Source of the DNA: Catellatospora methionotrophica
GTDB lineage: Bacteria > Actinomycetota > Actinomycetes > Mycobacteriales > Micromonosporaceae
DNA: 64,000 nt
Reading direction: 5' to 3'
Assembly (NCBI RefSeq): GCF_011297335.1
Contig: NZ_JAAOTJ010000001.1
Coordinates: 1,577,279 to 1,641,278 of the forward strand
Below the pieces are notes generated by a model, which was not told the origin of the DNA, did no database searches, and worked only from the letters and a program-made list of their open reading frames with translations. Positions within the stretch are counted from its first letter, which is position 1. Every line of letters starts with the position of its first letter. The position numbers were made by a program, and so were the translations under genes. Below are positions 31,019 through 38,234 of this stretch, piece after piece.

Positions 31019-31437
31019 TGGGCACCTCCCTTGCGGTTGTGGTCGTCGACCAGGGCCTGGTACTCGGCGTCGAGGTGCTTCGTGAGCCGCTGGACCGTGA
31101 GGTCGTCGCGGATCGCCCGCTCGGACGGGAGCGGCCTGCGGCGGTACCGGGGCCGGTCCGCGTAGACGACCGCGTCGGCCGGGTTGGCGCACTCGGCGCA
31201 GCGGCAGCCGTTGACGTAGTGCGGCTTCTGGCTGGCGTCGGCGACGATGTCCGGGCAGGCCGGGCCGTCAGCGATCTCGATCCCGGCGGCCTCGAACGTC
31301 TCGCCAGGCCCGGTCGTGGCGCGGATGAGGTACTTGTCGACGGCGACGATGAGCGCGCCCCCGGCGGCGAGGACGAGGATCACGGTTGCGCCGTTGCGGA
31401 CGTCTTCGTTGGCGATCAGGTTGGCGAGCCAGTTCAT
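31015..31437 (-). CDS. Single-pass membrane protein with cytoplasmic Cys motif
   Basis: 140 residues from ATG 31437. A hydrophobic helix (about 17-38, ATVILVLAAGGALIVAVDKY) is followed by a hydrophilic domain with CRCAECANPAD and a basic C-terminus. Part of a set of small early proteins; membrane location by sequence only. Confidence 0.6.
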   Translation of the reverse strand: MNWLANLIANEDVRNGATVILVLAAGGALIVAVDKYLIRATTGPGETFEAAGIEIADGPACPDIVADASQKPHYVNGCRCAECANPADAVVYADRPRYRRRPLPSERAIRDDLTVQRLTKHLDAEYQALVDDHNRKGGAQ

Positions 31438-31691
31438 GCCGTCACCTGGCCGCGCAGCTCGGCGTACGAGTGCGCGGAGACGAGGTCGACGACCCGGTAG
31501 TAGCCGGTCGGGGTGTCGATGCCGTCGCGTTCGGGCATGAGGTAGCCCCAGGGCTTCCACGCGAACTCGTCGGTCGGCTTCAGCAGCTCCCGCGCCTTGG
31601 ACAGGGCGGCCTTGCGCTGGTCGGCCTCAGCCTGGCGGCGGCGTTCGATCGCCCGCTGGCGGCGGGCCTGGCTACGGCGGTAGTGGCTCAT
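31434..31691 (-). CDS. Small basic phage protein, unknown
   Basis: 85 residues. The N-terminus is a very basic helix (HYRRSQARRQRAIERRRQAE), the C-terminus an aromatic domain (FAWKPWGYLMPERDGIDTPT). It may bind nucleic acid. ATGA overlaps on both sides. Confidence 0.55.
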   Translation of the reverse strand: MSHYRRSQARRQRAIERRRQAEADQRKAALSKARELLKPTDEFAWKPWGYLMPERDGIDTPTGYYRVVDLVSAHSYAELRGQVTA

Positions 31692-31915
31692 CGGGCACCC
31701 CGTGCCGGGAGGGTCAGTGCGATGACGACCAGCGCCCGTGCGAACCAGGACCAGTGCGGCCGGGCGTCCACGACGACTGCGAACCCGGACGCGCCCCCGT
31801 GGGGGTCCTTCGCGTGCTCACTGCGGAACGCGTGCGGCAGCGTGCCGATCAGCGCGAGGCCGAAGAGCAGCACGCCCCCAGCGATGAGATTCATGATCAG
31901 GTCACGGGTGTTCAT
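31688..31915 (-). CDS. Small two-helix membrane protein
   Basis: 75 residues from ATG 31915. Hydrophobic segments at about 8-25 (MNLIAGGVLLFGLALIGTLP) and 54-71 (WFARALVVIALTLP) suggest two membrane passes. Not recognised. Confidence 0.6.
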   Translation of the reverse strand: MNTRDLIMNLIAGGVLLFGLALIGTLPHAFRSEHAKDPHGGASGFAVVVDARPHWSWFARALVVIALTLPARGAR

Positions 31916-32160
31916 CGGGAACCTCCCAGGTGGGACGTGTACAGGGTTTCGACGTCGGCGTGCTTGCCGCCGAGGACTCGGGCGCAGCCGATACACACGT
32001 GGACCTGCTGCTGGATGGCCTGCGTGCGGGTGATGACGTGGCCGCCGCGCGTGGGTTCGTTGCCGCACATCAGCGCGGCCTGCTTGCGGTGCCAGCGGGC
32101 GACGACGTGCGCTGGGGTGTAGCGGCTGAGGTCGCGGACCCAGAAGTGGATGTCGTTCAC
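31912..32160 (-). CDS. Small phage protein, unknown
   Basis: 82 residues from GTG 32160 (GTGA overlap). VVARWHRKQAALMCGNEPTR then VHVCIGCARVLGGKHAD gives a possible zinc site. Not recognised. Confidence 0.55.
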   Translation of the reverse strand: MNDIHFWVRDLSRYTPAHVVARWHRKQAALMCGNEPTRGGHVITRTQAIQQQVHVCIGCARVLGGKHADVETLYTSHLGGSR

Positions 32161-32471
32161 CACGCCTCCCCCATCACCAGGGCCCGGAGGCGGTCAGCGG
32201 CGGCCTGCGCACCGGGCTCGAACGCGCCGTCGTCGGTCCAGTCGGCGCGCATCCACCACAGCTCCCACTCGTCCGGCACGGCCGGGACGGGTGCGGTTCC
32301 GCCAACGAGTACGCCGTCGATTTCGAGGTCGACGTGTCCGTCGGGGTGGGTGGTCTGGCGCATCCGTCGGGCGGGTGGCTCGGGGAGAAGCCGAGAGTCA
32401 GCGCAGAGCAGGGCGTGGGCGGCGATCTCTACCTGGGTGCGGGTGGATGCCTGTGAGAGGTAGATGGTCAC
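32157..32471 (-). CDS. Small phage protein, unknown
   Basis: 104 residues from GTG 32471 (GTGA overlap). Contains HPDGHVDLEIDGVLVG and a Trp-rich stretch (DEWELWWMRADWTDD). Globular, acidic; no family recognised. Confidence 0.55.
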   Translation of the reverse strand: MTIYLSQASTRTQVEIAAHALLCADSRLLPEPPARRMRQTTHPDGHVDLEIDGVLVGGTAPVPAVPDEWELWWMRADWTDDGAFEPGAQAAADRLRALVMGEAW

Positions 32472-32746
32472 AGCACACCGCCCGCTCGCGCGCCGACAGC
32501 GCGGAGAACCGGCTCGTTGAGCTTCAGGACACCCTCGGAGTCACCGAAGCCCGGTACGTCGTACGTCGCGCGGACACACAGCCCGCCGACGATCGGCGAC
32601 CGGTACTGGCGAACGGCGACGACGCGCCAGGTGAGGCCGTTGGGCTCGCCGTTGTGGGTGATGAGGTCGCCGGGCTCCAGGGCGTGGGCCATGACCGGGG
32701 AGAACAGGGTCGGGCCCATGCCGGGAACGTTGATCGTGATAGCCAT
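32468..32746 (-). CDS. Small phage protein, unknown
   Basis: 92 residues from ATG 32746. PGDLITHNGEPNGLTWRVVA suggests a small beta-barrel fold. ATG shares a base with the previous stop (TGATG). Function unknown. Confidence 0.55.
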   Translation of the reverse strand: MAITINVPGMGPTLFSPVMAHALEPGDLITHNGEPNGLTWRVVAVRQYRSPIVGGLCVRATYDVPGFGDSEGVLKLNEPVLRAVGARAGGVL

Positions 32747-33042
32747 CAGACCCACGCCCAATCGGGCTCGTTCGCGGGCTCCAGCAGGCCATCCCAGACC
32801 GGGCCGACCTCGTTCAGCAGCTCGTGCCAGGTGAAGCCGCCGTCGCCGGTGACGGGCTCGCCGTGGTGGTCGACGGGGTACCAGTGCTGGCCTGCGTCGG
32901 TGTCGACGCGCTGCCACTGCTCGTCGTCGCGGTCCCAGATCGTGACGAGGTCGCGGGGCAGGGCGTCGTAGTGGGTTTCGCGGTCGCCGCCGTGGGTGAA
33001 GGCCCCGCCGACGTAGTAGGTGTGCGCAGCGAACTCAGCCAT
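32746..33042 (-). CDS. Small acidic phage protein, unknown
   Basis: 98 residues from ATG 33042. Aromatic and acidic throughout (RDLVTIWDRDDEQWQRVD; HWYPVDHHGEPVTGDGG). May be a DNA-mimic or a small enzyme fragment; no evidence for either. Coupled by one-base overlap on both sides. Confidence 0.55.
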   Translation of the reverse strand: MAEFAAHTYYVGGAFTHGGDRETHYDALPRDLVTIWDRDDEQWQRVDTDAGQHWYPVDHHGEPVTGDGGFTWHELLNEVGPVWDGLLEPANEPDWAWV

Positions 33043-33773
33043 CACGCACCCGCCTCGTGGTCCGCGCCGAGGTGCGCCATCAGCGACTCGTGCGCTTCTT
33101 CCTTGGAGTCGTGGCCGAAGCCGACGATGCCGCACGAGCACTTGCCGAGCCAGCCGTCTGCCCAGAGCGAGACGGACACGTAGCGATGAACCGTCGGCTC
33201 GTTCTCGGCGGTCAACTTCTTGACCGGTGCGGGCACCTCGACCAGCGGGGCCGGGGGCTGCGGCAGCATCGAACGGTTGACGTGAGGCCGGGTCCTTTCC
33301 TGGCGCTTCTGCACGCACGGCTGGCCAGGCGCTGCACCGCAGGCACACCGCTCGTACAGCAACCAGTTGGTGCGCGGCTCGTCCAGTACGGCGACGGTCA
33401 CTGCGGGCATCGGCTGCGTTGCGGACGCCTCCGGCTCACCGTTGATTGCGCGGGCTACAGCCAGCGCCGCAGAGGTAGCAGGACGGAACCCGTGCTTCTC
33501 GATCTCGGCGACGTTCTCCAGCCAGTTGGCGACCAGCAGGGCCGTGTCCGGCTGCCACAGCAGGATGTGCTGCCGCTCGGCTGCGTTCGGCCAGTACTCG
33601 GCCTGCGTGCTGCCCTTCTTCGGGGCCTTGATGAGCTGGAACTCGCCCACCACCCCGCCGCGCAGCTGCCACGACATGTCGTTGTTGTCCTCGGTCCACG
33701 GCGTGGCCTGAACGCCAGCGCAGATGGCGCGGATCTTCTTGGCTGCGGCGCGCAGTTCCTCGGCGGGCGTCAT
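33042..33773 (-). CDS. Phage protein with Ead-like N-terminus and zinc block
   Basis: 243 residues from ATG 33773 (ATGA overlap). The N-terminal 100 residues (LRAAAKKIRAICAGVQATPW, LLVANWLENVAEIEKHG) have the form of phage early proteins that often begin this way in actinobacteria. The middle has CACGAAPGQPCVQKRQE...RPHVNR, the same zinc block as in 17947-18684. The C-terminus has a further Cys pair, KCSCGIVGFGHD. Function unknown. Confidence 0.6.
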   Translation of the reverse strand: MTPAEELRAAAKKIRAICAGVQATPWTEDNNDMSWQLRGGVVGEFQLIKAPKKGSTQAEYWPNAAERQHILLWQPDTALLVANWLENVAEIEKHGFRPATSAALAVARAINGEPEASATQPMPAVTVAVLDEPRTNWLLYERCACGAAPGQPCVQKRQERTRPHVNRSMLPQPPAPLVEVPAPVKKLTAENEPTVHRYVSVSLWADGWLGKCSCGIVGFGHDSKEEAHESLMAHLGADHEAGA

Positions 33774-34117
33774 GCCGACACCTGCGCCGTCTGGCGCGGA
33801 CGCCACGAGATCGGCGCGACAGCACAGAACACGTCCAGCACCACACCCGGCAACAGCGAGTGCATCGGCAGCGCGTCAGCGTCGAGCTGGTAGTTGCTCT
33901 CCGAGCGGTACGTACCCACCCCGAGCATCGCCGCCCACTCATCAACCGCATCCCGGCTGGCCATGACCAGGCCAACACGCGGGCGGCGAGTCGAGAAGAC
34001 AGTGACGTGCGTCGGCGCGGGCAGACCCTCGGCGGCGACAATGGCAGCCACGGCCGCCCGCGCATCGGTTTCAGTGAACGACGGCGTTGCCGTACGCTCG
34101 ATCAGAGTTGTGGTCAC
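33770..34117 (-). CDS. Small phage protein, unknown
   Basis: 115 residues from a GTG at 34117 behind GAGAGGAAATGCC. A predicted alpha/beta fold (DARAAVAAIVAAEGLP, HVTVFSTRRPRVGLVMASRD). The first gene after the structured gap 34118-34279. Not recognised. Confidence 0.55.
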   Translation of the reverse strand: MTTTLIERTATPSFTETDARAAVAAIVAAEGLPAPTHVTVFSTRRPRVGLVMASRDAVDEWAAMLGVGTYRSESNYQLDADALPMHSLLPGVVLDVFCAVAPISWRPRQTAQVSA

Positions 34118-34279
34118 GGCATTTCCTCTCGCGTGATCCGGCTGTTGCTGGAGGCCTCGGACGGTTGCGTCGTCCGGGGTCTTCCTCGTTCTTCAGGTCT
34201 TCGGGGTAGCCCGCTGGCCGGTCAGGTTGGCGTCCGTACGACCGGCGGGCCGTCCGCGGCTACGGGGAGGCCGCGGAGT
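34118..34279 (-). other. Structured gap in the early operon
   Basis: This 162-base gap is the longest in the early operon. On the minus strand it contains three hairpin candidates: CCGCGG arms near 34254-34275, GACCGG/CCGGTC near 34215-34248, and CGGACG/CGTCCG near 34159-34177. No reading frame with a start is seen. It could hold a terminator/antiterminator or a small RNA. Confidence 0.4.
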
Positions 34280-34444
34280 TCATGCCGCCTTCCGGCGGGG
34301 CTGCCGCGCCAGCGGCGCGGGCCGGTCCTGCTGCATCGCGGCGGCCCGTTTCCGGGCGTTGATCGCGAGCTGGATGTCGGCGAGGGTGTTGAGGAACCTC
34401 TCGGCGACGGGCGAGCCGGGCTCCAGCGGGGCGACGGTGCTCAT
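34280..34444 (-). CDS. Small basic phage protein, unknown
   Basis: 54 residues from ATG 34444 (ATGA overlap with the previous HTH gene) to TGA 34280. PVAERFLNTLADIQLAINAR is a helix; the end is basic and Pro/Arg-rich. Second gene of the early operon. Not recognised. Confidence 0.55.
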   Translation of the reverse strand: MSTVAPLEPGSPVAERFLNTLADIQLAINARKRAAAMQQDRPAPLARQPRRKAA

Positions 34445-34695
34445 GCGGTCACCTCGGTTCGCTGCTTGCTCAGGTAGTTGAGTGGGTGGATGCCGGGAAG
34501 CAGGTCCATCGCGGCGTCCAGGAACGGGATGCTCACCGGGTAGTCGTTCGTCCGGTATGAGGACCAGGTCGTGGGGTGCAGTTCGAGCCGTCCGGCGATC
34601 TCGTACTGCGGCAGGTGGCCGAGTGCGTGCCTCCGGAGCAGGTCGTCGAACGCGCTGGTCCGGAGCCAGAGCTTGCGGGTTCTCTTTGCTCCCAT
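34441..34695 (-). CDS. HTH DNA-binding protein, first gene of early operon
   Basis: 84 residues from ATG 34695. After a basic start, DLLRRHALGHLPQYEIAGRL then ELHPTTWSSYRTNDYPVSIP reads as a helix-turn-helix of the XRE type. There is no ribosome site at the usual distance and the predicted transcript begins about one base upstream, so it is probably translated from a leaderless mRNA. Position opposite the repressor-like gene suggests a Cro- or Cox-like role. Confidence 0.7.
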   Translation of the reverse strand: MGAKRTRKLWLRTSAFDDLLRRHALGHLPQYEIAGRLELHPTTWSSYRTNDYPVSIPFLDAAMDLLPGIHPLNYLSKQRTEVTA

Positions 34696-34702
34696 GGAAA
34701 GA

Positions 34703-34737
34703 ACGCTAGCGTCCCTCGGGAGGGAATGCAATTGCAT
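34703..34737 (-). promoter_or_regulatory. Early leftward promoter with palindrome over its -35 box
   Basis: On the minus strand TTGCAT (34731-34726) and TAGCGT (34708-34703) are separated by exactly 17 bases. ATGCAATTGCAT (34726-34737) is a perfect 12-bp palindrome covering the -35 box. The expected start of transcription is at or within a few bases of ATG 34695. The palindrome is a likely repressor or activator site. Confidence 0.55.
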
Positions 34738-34780
34738 CTGCGTCGTACGAACGGTCAGTTTTGCGAGTGAGGGATGAAAG

Positions 34781-34798
34781 GTTTCCTCACGTGGAAAC
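34781..34798. promoter_or_regulatory. Operator-like palindrome in the divergent control region
   Basis: GTTTCC-TCACGT-GGAAAC is a perfect inverted repeat with six-base arms. A second imperfect repeat surrounds it (gaaaggt 34776-34782, acctttc 34806-34812). Half of it, CACGTGGAAA, recurs inverted as TTTCCACGTG at 34924. It lies between the two divergent HTH genes, where an immunity repressor should bind. Confidence 0.55.
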
Positions 34799-34849
34799 GA
34801 CGTGTACCTTTCTATCTATGCGTTCCCCCACGCTCGGAAGCTGGCTGCC

Positions 34850-35347
34850 ATGAACGCCCTGCTCACGGATGCGGTACCACGGACCGGGAGTCCGTCGCGG
34901 TCCGGCGATCTACTCCGCTACTCTTTCCACGTGAGCAAAGATGATCGTGCCGTTGCGCAAGAGTTCACCACCTTCGCCGAAGCGCTGACCTACGCCGTAG
35001 CCACCTACTACGACGGCGTCGACAAGGCCTTCGCCGACGCCGCAGGCATCAGCAGCAGCGCGGTCAGCCGCTACAAGACAGGCCAGACCCCGCGCCCGGA
35101 GACCATCGAGAAGATGGCCCCCTACATGCACATGAGCGTCCCCCGCCTCATGTCCCTGGCCTACCCGCGATCCGTCGAGTCCGGGACGAACCTCGACACC
35201 GTCGCGCACCCGCTCGTCGTCACCCTCAACCAACTCATCGGACCCGACTCGCGGATGCCGGCAGACGAGAAGGCCGCCCTCGAAGCGGTCATCACGACCG
35301 TCCTGGCTCCATACAAGAGACACCTACGGACGCGCAAGACTGCCTGA
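34850..35347 (+). CDS. XRE-family HTH protein, immunity repressor candidate
   Basis: 165 residues from ATG 34850 (GGAAG upstream); GTG 34931 (138 residues, starting VSKDD) is a serious alternative because its DNA context is duplicated downstream of the gene. VDKAFADAAGISSSAVSRYK is the helix-turn-helix; the C-terminal 80 residues are helical and could dimerise. Divergent from the early operon and upstream of the integrase, it is in the classic place for the lysogeny repressor. Confidence 0.7.
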   Translation: MNALLTDAVPRTGSPSRSGDLLRYSFHVSKDDRAVAQEFTTFAEALTYAVATYYDGVDKAFADAAGISSSAVSRYKTGQTPRPETIEKMAPYMHMSVPRLMSLAYPRSVESGTNLDTVAHPLVVTLNQLIGPDSRMPADEKAALEAVITTVLAPYKRHLRTRKTA

Positions 35348-35371
35348 CTGCGACCACACCTACGTAGGGGT

Positions 35372-35407
35372 CCACCGTTTGCACATGAGTAAAGACGTGA
35401 ACGGTGG
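35372..35407 (+). terminator. Inverted repeat after the repressor gene
   Basis: CCACCGTT (35372-35379) and AACGGTGG (35400-35407) form a perfect 8-bp stem, starting 25 bases after the repressor stop, with a 20-base loop. It could terminate the repressor mRNA. The loop contains a copy of the gene's start region (see the repeat at 35378-35397). Confidence 0.5.
35378..35397 (+). repeat. Second copy of the repressor start region
   Basis: TTTGCACATGAGTAAAGACG matches TTTCCACGTGAGCAAAGATG (34924-34943) at 16 of 20 positions by eye. In both places the sequence reads (V/M)SKD at a start codon; the downstream copy opens a 16-codon frame (35385-35435). It may be a duplicated operator or ribosome-start element. 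Confidence 0.5.
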
Positions 35408-35461
35408 GTTACCAAACGATCACGGACGCCGCTAGCGTTCAAAGCCTGCTCGTGACGGAGG

Positions 35462-35533
35462 ATGAGACGCCACGAGCCACCTGGGCCAACCCCGCGCCAA
35501 CGAGCCGGGGAACTCAACGTGGAGGCGTCTCAT
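35462..35533 (+). promoter_or_regulatory. Hairpin that can mask the start of the membrane-protein gene
   Basis: ATGAGACGCC (35462-35471) is the exact reverse complement of GGCGTCTCAT (35524-35533). The second arm contains the end of GGAGG and the AT of the start codon of the gene at 35532. Folding of the mRNA would hide the ribosome site. Release would need translation or a bound factor, so the gene is probably regulated. Confidence 0.55.
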
Positions 35534-35969
35534 GGGGAACGAAGCCAAGCTCAAGCTGAACTCGTCACGCAAACGCGTCATCAACCTCCTCGCCGCCGGC
35601 GCGGTCACGATGCTGATCCTCGGGTATACCGCCGACCGGCTCCTCGACGGGGCACCGCTGCACCAGGCCGTGTGGCTCGTCGCGTTCGGGAACATGGTCC
35701 AGTGGTGCGGATACCTTGCGACGACGTTGCGCGACGAGATGCGCCAGGACCAGCAGGAGATGCGCAAGGAACTCGTCGCGACGCTCCGCGAGACGATCCG
35801 CACCGAGGTCGCCCAGCTCCTCGCACCGATCGACAGCAAGATCGAAGAGATCGACGCTGACGTCCACTCCTACGGCGACCAGCGCGAAGCCGCAGGTATC
35901 GCCCTCGCCGCGAAAATCGTCGGACAGCGCGGCAACACTGGCGGACGGCACCTCAACTTGGTGGACTGA
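35532..35969 (+). CDS. Two-helix membrane protein with coiled coil, between repressor and integrase
   Basis: 145 residues. Membrane segments at about 16-36 (VINLLAAGAVTMLILGYTAD) and 45-67 (WLVAFGNMVQWCGYLATTL), then a charged coiled coil (MRKELVATLRETIRTEVAQL). Its start can be sequestered by a hairpin. Proteins of this shape expressed from prophages may block superinfection, but that is inference. Expressed in the same direction as the integrase, four bases upstream of it. Confidence 0.65.
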   Translation: MGNEAKLKLNSSRKRVINLLAAGAVTMLILGYTADRLLDGAPLHQAVWLVAFGNMVQWCGYLATTLRDEMRQDQQEMRKELVATLRETIRTEVAQLLAPIDSKIEEIDADVHSYGDQREAAGIALAAKIVGQRGNTGGRHLNLVD

Positions 35970-35973
35970 CACC

Positions 35974-37413
35974 ATGCCCGCCCGCAACCTCCGCGCCGTA
36001 CCCGACCAGCCGTCACGCGTCGTCTGCTACGTACGCGTGTCCGCGCTCATGGGCCGCGGCGGCGACGACTTCCACTCCCCCGACGTCCAGCTCGGCGGCA
36101 TCAGACGACTGATCACCGGAATGCGCGAGGTCGCCGTCATCGACGACATCGACCAGACCGGCCGGAACTTCAACCGCGAAGGCATCGACAAGATCCGCGC
36201 CATGGCCGAGGCGAAACAGGTCGACGTCGTCGCCGTCTACGACCTGTCCCGCGTCGGCCGCAACGCCAAAGAAGCCCTCGCATTCATCGACGACCTCGCC
36301 GCGCTAGGCGTCGGCGTCATCTCCGCATCCGAGAACATCGACACGACCACCCCCGCTGGTCGGCTCATGCTGCAGCAGTTCCTGAACCTGGCAGAGTTCT
36401 ACTCCAACATCATCGGGAAAAACTGGGCCGATGTCATCGCCCGCCGCGCTGAACAGGGCCTCGGGCACGGGCAGCCCACCGGCTACATCCGCAAAGATCA
36501 CGCCCTGCACGTGCACCCAGTTGACGGGCCTGCCATTGCCCAGGCTTTCCGTGACGCGGCAGCAGGTGAACGGATGAGCGTGATCGTCCGCCGCCTTGCC
36601 GAGGCGCTCGGCAGGACCGTATACCCGTCGGTGCTCCGGCAGCAGCTCCGGAACCCGACCTACGTCGGGAAGGTCGTCAACAACGGGGCGGTCTTCGACG
36701 GCAAGCATGAGGCGCTGGTCACGCCCGCAACGTGGGAGTTGGTACAGAAGCGGATGGCCCGCGAGGCGACGATGCCCGCGCGGCACCTGGAGCCGACGTG
36801 GTCGATGGTCGGGTTCACGTTCTGCGAGCAGGGCCACGCCGCGTACCGGCACACGAAACCCGACACGAAAGGCGGCCCGAAGGTTGACCGGCTGCTCTGC
36901 GGGCACCGGCAGTACTCGACTGGCTGCAACATGGGCCAGCCGCGGCTGGCGGAGGTCGAGGAGTGGGTGCTGGACCAGGTCGCGGAGCATGTGCGCCTGC
37001 TGGAGGACGATGTTGCGGCGCGTGAGGCGCGGCAGGTGCGGCAGACGTCGGCGCGGGTGGAGCGGGCCGGGCTGGAGAAGCAGCGTGACGCGGTTCGTAC
37101 AGCGATGGTGAAGATCACGAAGCAGTGGGGTTTGGAGCAGGTCGACGACGCGACGTACCAGGCGACGATTGCGGACTACCGGGCGTCGGAAGCCTCCTTG
37201 TCGGAGGCGCTGGCTGCGGCCGAGACGGTGGTGCAGTTGCCCTCGCCAGTCCAACTGGCGGACGCGGGAAAGAAGCTGCTGGCGATGTGGGGGGACATGA
37301 CGGTGCCGGAGCGGAACAGGGTGCTCGGTACGGTGGTGGAGAAGGTCGTCATTCATCGGCCGAAGCGGTGGCGTGAGCCTGCCGCGGACCGTACGCAGGT
37401 GTTTCTATACTGA
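35974..37413 (+). CDS. int: Large serine integrase
   Basis: 479 residues from ATG 35974. VVCYVRVSALMG places the nucleophile at Ser23; DLSRVGRNAKEALAFID and TTTPAGRLMLQQFLNLAEFY are resolvase-domain landmarks; a recombinase domain (VYPSVLRQQLRNPTYVGKVV) follows; residues about 275-320 form a zinc ribbon (GFTFCEQGHAAYRH, LLCGHRQYSTGC), followed by a coiled coil. Such enzymes integrate and, with a partner, excise the prophage. The gene ends at the prophage border. Confidence 0.93.
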   Translation: MPARNLRAVPDQPSRVVCYVRVSALMGRGGDDFHSPDVQLGGIRRLITGMREVAVIDDIDQTGRNFNREGIDKIRAMAEAKQVDVVAVYDLSRVGRNAKEALAFIDDLAALGVGVISASENIDTTTPAGRLMLQQFLNLAEFYSNIIGKNWADVIARRAEQGLGHGQPTGYIRKDHALHVHPVDGPAIAQAFRDAAAGERMSVIVRRLAEALGRTVYPSVLRQQLRNPTYVGKVVNNGAVFDGKHEALVTPATWELVQKRMAREATMPARHLEPTWSMVGFTFCEQGHAAYRHTKPDTKGGPKVDRLLCGHRQYSTGCNMGQPRLAEVEEWVLDQVAEHVRLLEDDVAAREARQVRQTSARVERAGLEKQRDAVRTAMVKITKQWGLEQVDDATYQATIADYRASEASLSEALAAAETVVQLPSPVQLADAGKKLLAMWGDMTVPERNRVLGTVVEKVVIHRPKRWREPAADRTQVFLY

Positions 37414-37950
37414 CAGTTCGCGTGGCGTGACCGTGGTCGCGACGCCGATCTGGTTCAGCGCGGCGATCACGCCGAGGCCGATGATGAACACGGACGCGGT
37501 CGTGGCCAGGATGCGGCCGTACGACAGGCCGCCCAGCGCGCTGCCGATCAGGTCCTTGACCCAGGAGGCGATGGCCGCGGCCACCACCACGATGACGATC
37601 GCGACGAATGCCTTGGGCAGCCACGACACCACGGCGTTGATCAGGTCGGAGACCGGGTTGGGCCCCCAGATCCCGAACGCGAGCTGCAGCGTGAACAGCA
37701 GCACCGCGTAGTACGCCAGCCGCGCGACCAGGTCGGACGGGTCGACGCCGCCGCGGGCCAGCGCGGCGGTCACCCCGCCGCGGGCGGCGAGCTGGTCGAA
37801 GCGCACCCGTTCGAGGCCCTTGTCGGCGAGCATGCGGATGCCGCGCGCGACGAGCCAGCCGACGAGCAGGATCGCCACGAAGGCCAGCGCCTTGGGCAGG
37901 AACAGCGCGACCGAGCGCAACGCGTCGGTCATCACCTCTCCGAGGTCCAT
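37405..37950 (-). pseudogene. TM-helix (MscS-like) membrane protein gene cut by the prophage
   Basis: 181 residues starting LGEVMTDALRSVALFLPKAL, with several membrane helices (FVAILLVGWLVARGIRML; AFVAIVIVVVAAAIASWVKD) typical of actinobacterial TM-helix repeat proteins. Relatives I recall continue after IGVATTVTTPVL with another helix and a WE-rich end. Here the frame leaves the family after ATTVT and ends in seven phage-encoded codons at 37405. So the 3' part was displaced by integration and should lie beyond the left prophage end. Whether the shortened protein works is unknown. Confidence 0.8.
37414..37440. other. Right attachment site of the prophage
   Basis: Host-like coding (codons for ATTVT) ends at about 37426 and the integrase ends at 37413, so the crossover lies in this interval, probably near GTGGCGTGACC (37422-37432). 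No tRNA is involved; serine integrases commonly use protein-coding targets. The partner site is outside the window. Confidence 0.65.
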
Positions 37951-38091
37951 GGGCTTCTTCCTCTCCAGGGGGGAAACGAGGGGGTTTCGGGTCCAGCTCG
38001 CTCATTCCCCGCCGACCCCGCAGGGAAACGGCGATCCGGGCAGGGTTGCTCCGATCGGGTGACCTGGGACGACTCGATCGACAATCACTGA

Positions 38092-38105
38092 TGAGACCGC
38101 TAACA
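38092..38105. promoter_or_regulatory. LacI-type operator upstream of GH43 gene
   Basis: TGAGACCGCTAACA here reads TGTTAGCGGTCTCA on the other strand, matching TGTTATCGGTCACA at 61070 at 12 of 14 positions. The central CG is usual for LacI-family sites. It is 130 bases before the GH43 start, so the LacI regulator at 59925-60953 may control this gene. The rest of 37951-38234 shows no gene. Confidence 0.55.
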
Positions 38106-38234
38106 TTCCCTCGGGAGCTGCCCCTTCACCGCCGGCCGGACAGGGCAGGCCGGACCGGCGGCAGTGCCGCGTGCCGAAACCCCCGATCGTCGCGCGCGCG
38201 GATCGACCCATCCGTTCCGCGATCGGAGTCAGCC

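Noticed and set aside
37414..37440. tRNA attachment site
   Set aside because: No tRNA fold or CCA end is present; the target is a membrane protein gene.
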